Below are positions 51,545 to 52,348 of a stretch of DNA of 52,348 bases, one piece after another. This DNA comes from Ralstonia sp. ASV6. GTDB lineage: Bacteria > Pseudomonadota > Gammaproteobacteria > Burkholderiales > Burkholderiaceae. A program made the position numbers and the translations under genes. Every line of letters starts with the position of its first letter. Positions within the stretch are counted from its first letter, which is position 1. The notes below the pieces were generated by a model that worked only from the letters and a program-made list of their open reading frames with translations, was not told where the DNA came from and did no database searches. The stretch spans positions 1 to 52,348 of the forward strand of contig NZ_JAELUI010000020.1 of assembly GCF_016429285.1 (NCBI RefSeq). The letters run 5' to 3'.

Positions 51545-51617
51545 TTGTAATTTAGATTATTCTAAACTACGATGTCAAGACACTTCTAACCCATAGCTTA
51601 GAAATTTCTTGCTCTAA
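51545..51617. promoter_or_regulatory. Repressor switch: divergent promoters and TCTAA operators
   Basis: TTTAGA-TTAT-TCTAAA (51551-51566) and TTCTAA-N8-TTAGAA (51584-51603) are inverted repeats; a fifth TCTAA is at 51613. A rightward promoter TTGTAA-N17-TACGAT (51545-51573) overlaps the first operator. A leftward -35 TTGACA (51573-51578, minus strand) faces the early genes. The AT-rich 70 bp matches a phage repressor/early promoter switch. Confidence 0.65.
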
Positions 51618-52348
51618 TGCGCCCCATGGACATCTACGACAACCGCCGCCAGTGGCTTGCCCACTGGATCCAAACCCTCGTCAACGGCGATCGCGCCGAG
51701 TTCGAGCGCCAGTACGGGTACTCCCGCTCGCAGGTGGCGCAGTTCCTGTCCCGCACCTACCAGGACGGCCGCAGCATTGGTGATATCGCAGCGCGCCGGC
51801 TGGAGAAGAAGTTGGGGTTTCCGGACCGCACGATGGACGCGCCGTTCTCCGAGACGGCCGCGCACGCCGTGGGCGGGGTAGATGATGGCGCCCCCGTATC
51901 GGCACAGAGCAAGGGCTTTCCTGCCCGGCCCATCACCACGTACGACAGCCTGGATGAGTTACCGACCGAATCGACCATCCTGATCACACATGTGGATGTG
52001 ACGCTGTCCGCCGGCAATGGCCGCGAGACCTGGCACATTGAAGAGAAGGAGCCGCTACCCTTCCAGGCCGACTACATTCGCCGGCTGGACGCGAGCCCCA
52101 AGAACCTGGTTGCCGTCAAGGTGCGAGGCGACAGCATGGAGCCGCGCCTGTTCGACGACGACACCGTTGTGGTCGACAAGGCCGACCGGCGCATTCCCAC
52201 GGGAGGGGGCGTGTTTGCCCTGGTCTACTGCGGAGAGATGCTCGTCAAGCGCCTGTTCCGCCTGCCCGACGGGTCGATCCGCGTGGTGAGCGACAACAAG
52301 GAGAAGCACGACCCGTTCATGGTGATCCCCGAGCAGCTCGAGCACATC
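51617..52348 (+). CDS. SOS-cleavable S24 repressor (CI-like), partial at right edge
   Basis: The N-terminal part is an atypical HTH (EFERQYGYSRSQVAQFLSRT). The C-terminal part is an S24 peptidase domain. Counting from the second possible start (ATG 51626), an Ala129-Gly130 bond in LSAGNG is the expected self-cleavage site, Ser170 is in VRGDSMEPRLF, and Lys208 is in GEMLVKRLF. RecA filaments trigger cleavage at this bond in LexA and CI proteins, so DNA damage would start the cluster. The start may be ATG 51617 or 51626. The last few residues lie outside the window; no stop is seen. Confidence 0.92.
   Translation, partial: MRPMDIYDNRRQWLAHWIQTLVNGDRAEFERQYGYSRSQVAQFLSRTYQDGRSIGDIAARRLEKKLGFPDRTMDAPFSETAAHAVGGVDDGAPVSAQSKGFPARPITTYDSLDELPTESTILITHVDVTLSAGNGRETWHIEEKEPLPFQADYIRRLDASPKNLVAVKVRGDSMEPRLFDDDTVVVDKADRRIPTGGGVFALVYCGEMLVKRLFRLPDGSIRVVSDNKEKHDPFMVIPEQLEHI

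Noticed and set aside
1-52348. CRISPR arrays, tRNA or rRNA genes
   Set aside because: No regularly spaced repeats with unique spacers, no tRNA-like cloverleaf with conserved T-loop and no rRNA sequence were seen; the short repeats present are protein-coding or promoter repeats.

Overview
The base composition (about 64% GC), codon use and gene families point to a betaproteobacterium of the Ralstonia group. Two chromosomal modules dominate the window: a type VI secretion system (T6SS, 1 to about 24100) and a contractile phage-tail cluster (35448 to the right edge). Ordinary chromosomal genes lie between them.

T6SS region. Leftward genes run from a divergent promoter region at about 12.7 kb: a TPR lipoprotein, tssB, tssC, hcp, tssE, tssF, tssG, clpV (tssH), vgrG and the start of a DUF4123-like adaptor cut by the left edge. 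Rightward genes are tssJ, tssK and tssL, then a second vgrG with a cargo island. TssA and TssM are not in the window. The divergent promoter region carries three copies of a 21-bp direct repeat. Between tssC and hcp lies a 112-bp MITE-like element with terminal inverted repeats and a TAA target duplication, and a strong hairpin follows hcp. The cargo island (15894-24106) encodes a VgrG with a C-terminal beta-sandwich extension, a small transthyretin-like protein, a probable peptidoglycan-cleaving LAS/M15-type effector, a candidate periplasmic immunity protein, and a run of small secreted, membrane-anchored or lipidated proteins.

Middle region (24.2-35.4 kb). A small HTH-like gene is preceded by two tandem LexA boxes. 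It is followed by a divergent LysR/LysE pair, a DUF2946 plus TonB-dependent copper receptor pair, an HdeD-like protein, a decayed phosphoribosyltransferase, an Fsr-type MFS exporter, an AI-2E family membrane protein with a DUF1345 protein, two small lipoproteins and a secreted protein made of ten 13-14 residue repeats.

Phage-tail cluster (35448-52348, mostly leftward). A self-cleaving S24 repressor (cut by the right edge) diverges from a winged-helix protein and a putative late regulator. Then come tail terminator, sheath, tube, frameshifted chaperones G/GT, tape measure, hub, spike, W, J, I, fibre, fibre chaperone, holin, GH19 endolysin and nested Rz/Rz1. No terminase, portal, capsid, head maturation or integrase gene lies between regulator and tail genes, so the best reading is an SOS-controlled R-type tailocin (contractile tail-like bacteriocin). 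Its control region has the order regulator, promoter, 21-bp palindrome, terminator, late genes, which resembles the lambda Q/pR'/tR' arrangement. At least six further terminator hairpins lie between the tail genes. This cluster and its proposed antitermination logic are the most interesting part of the window.
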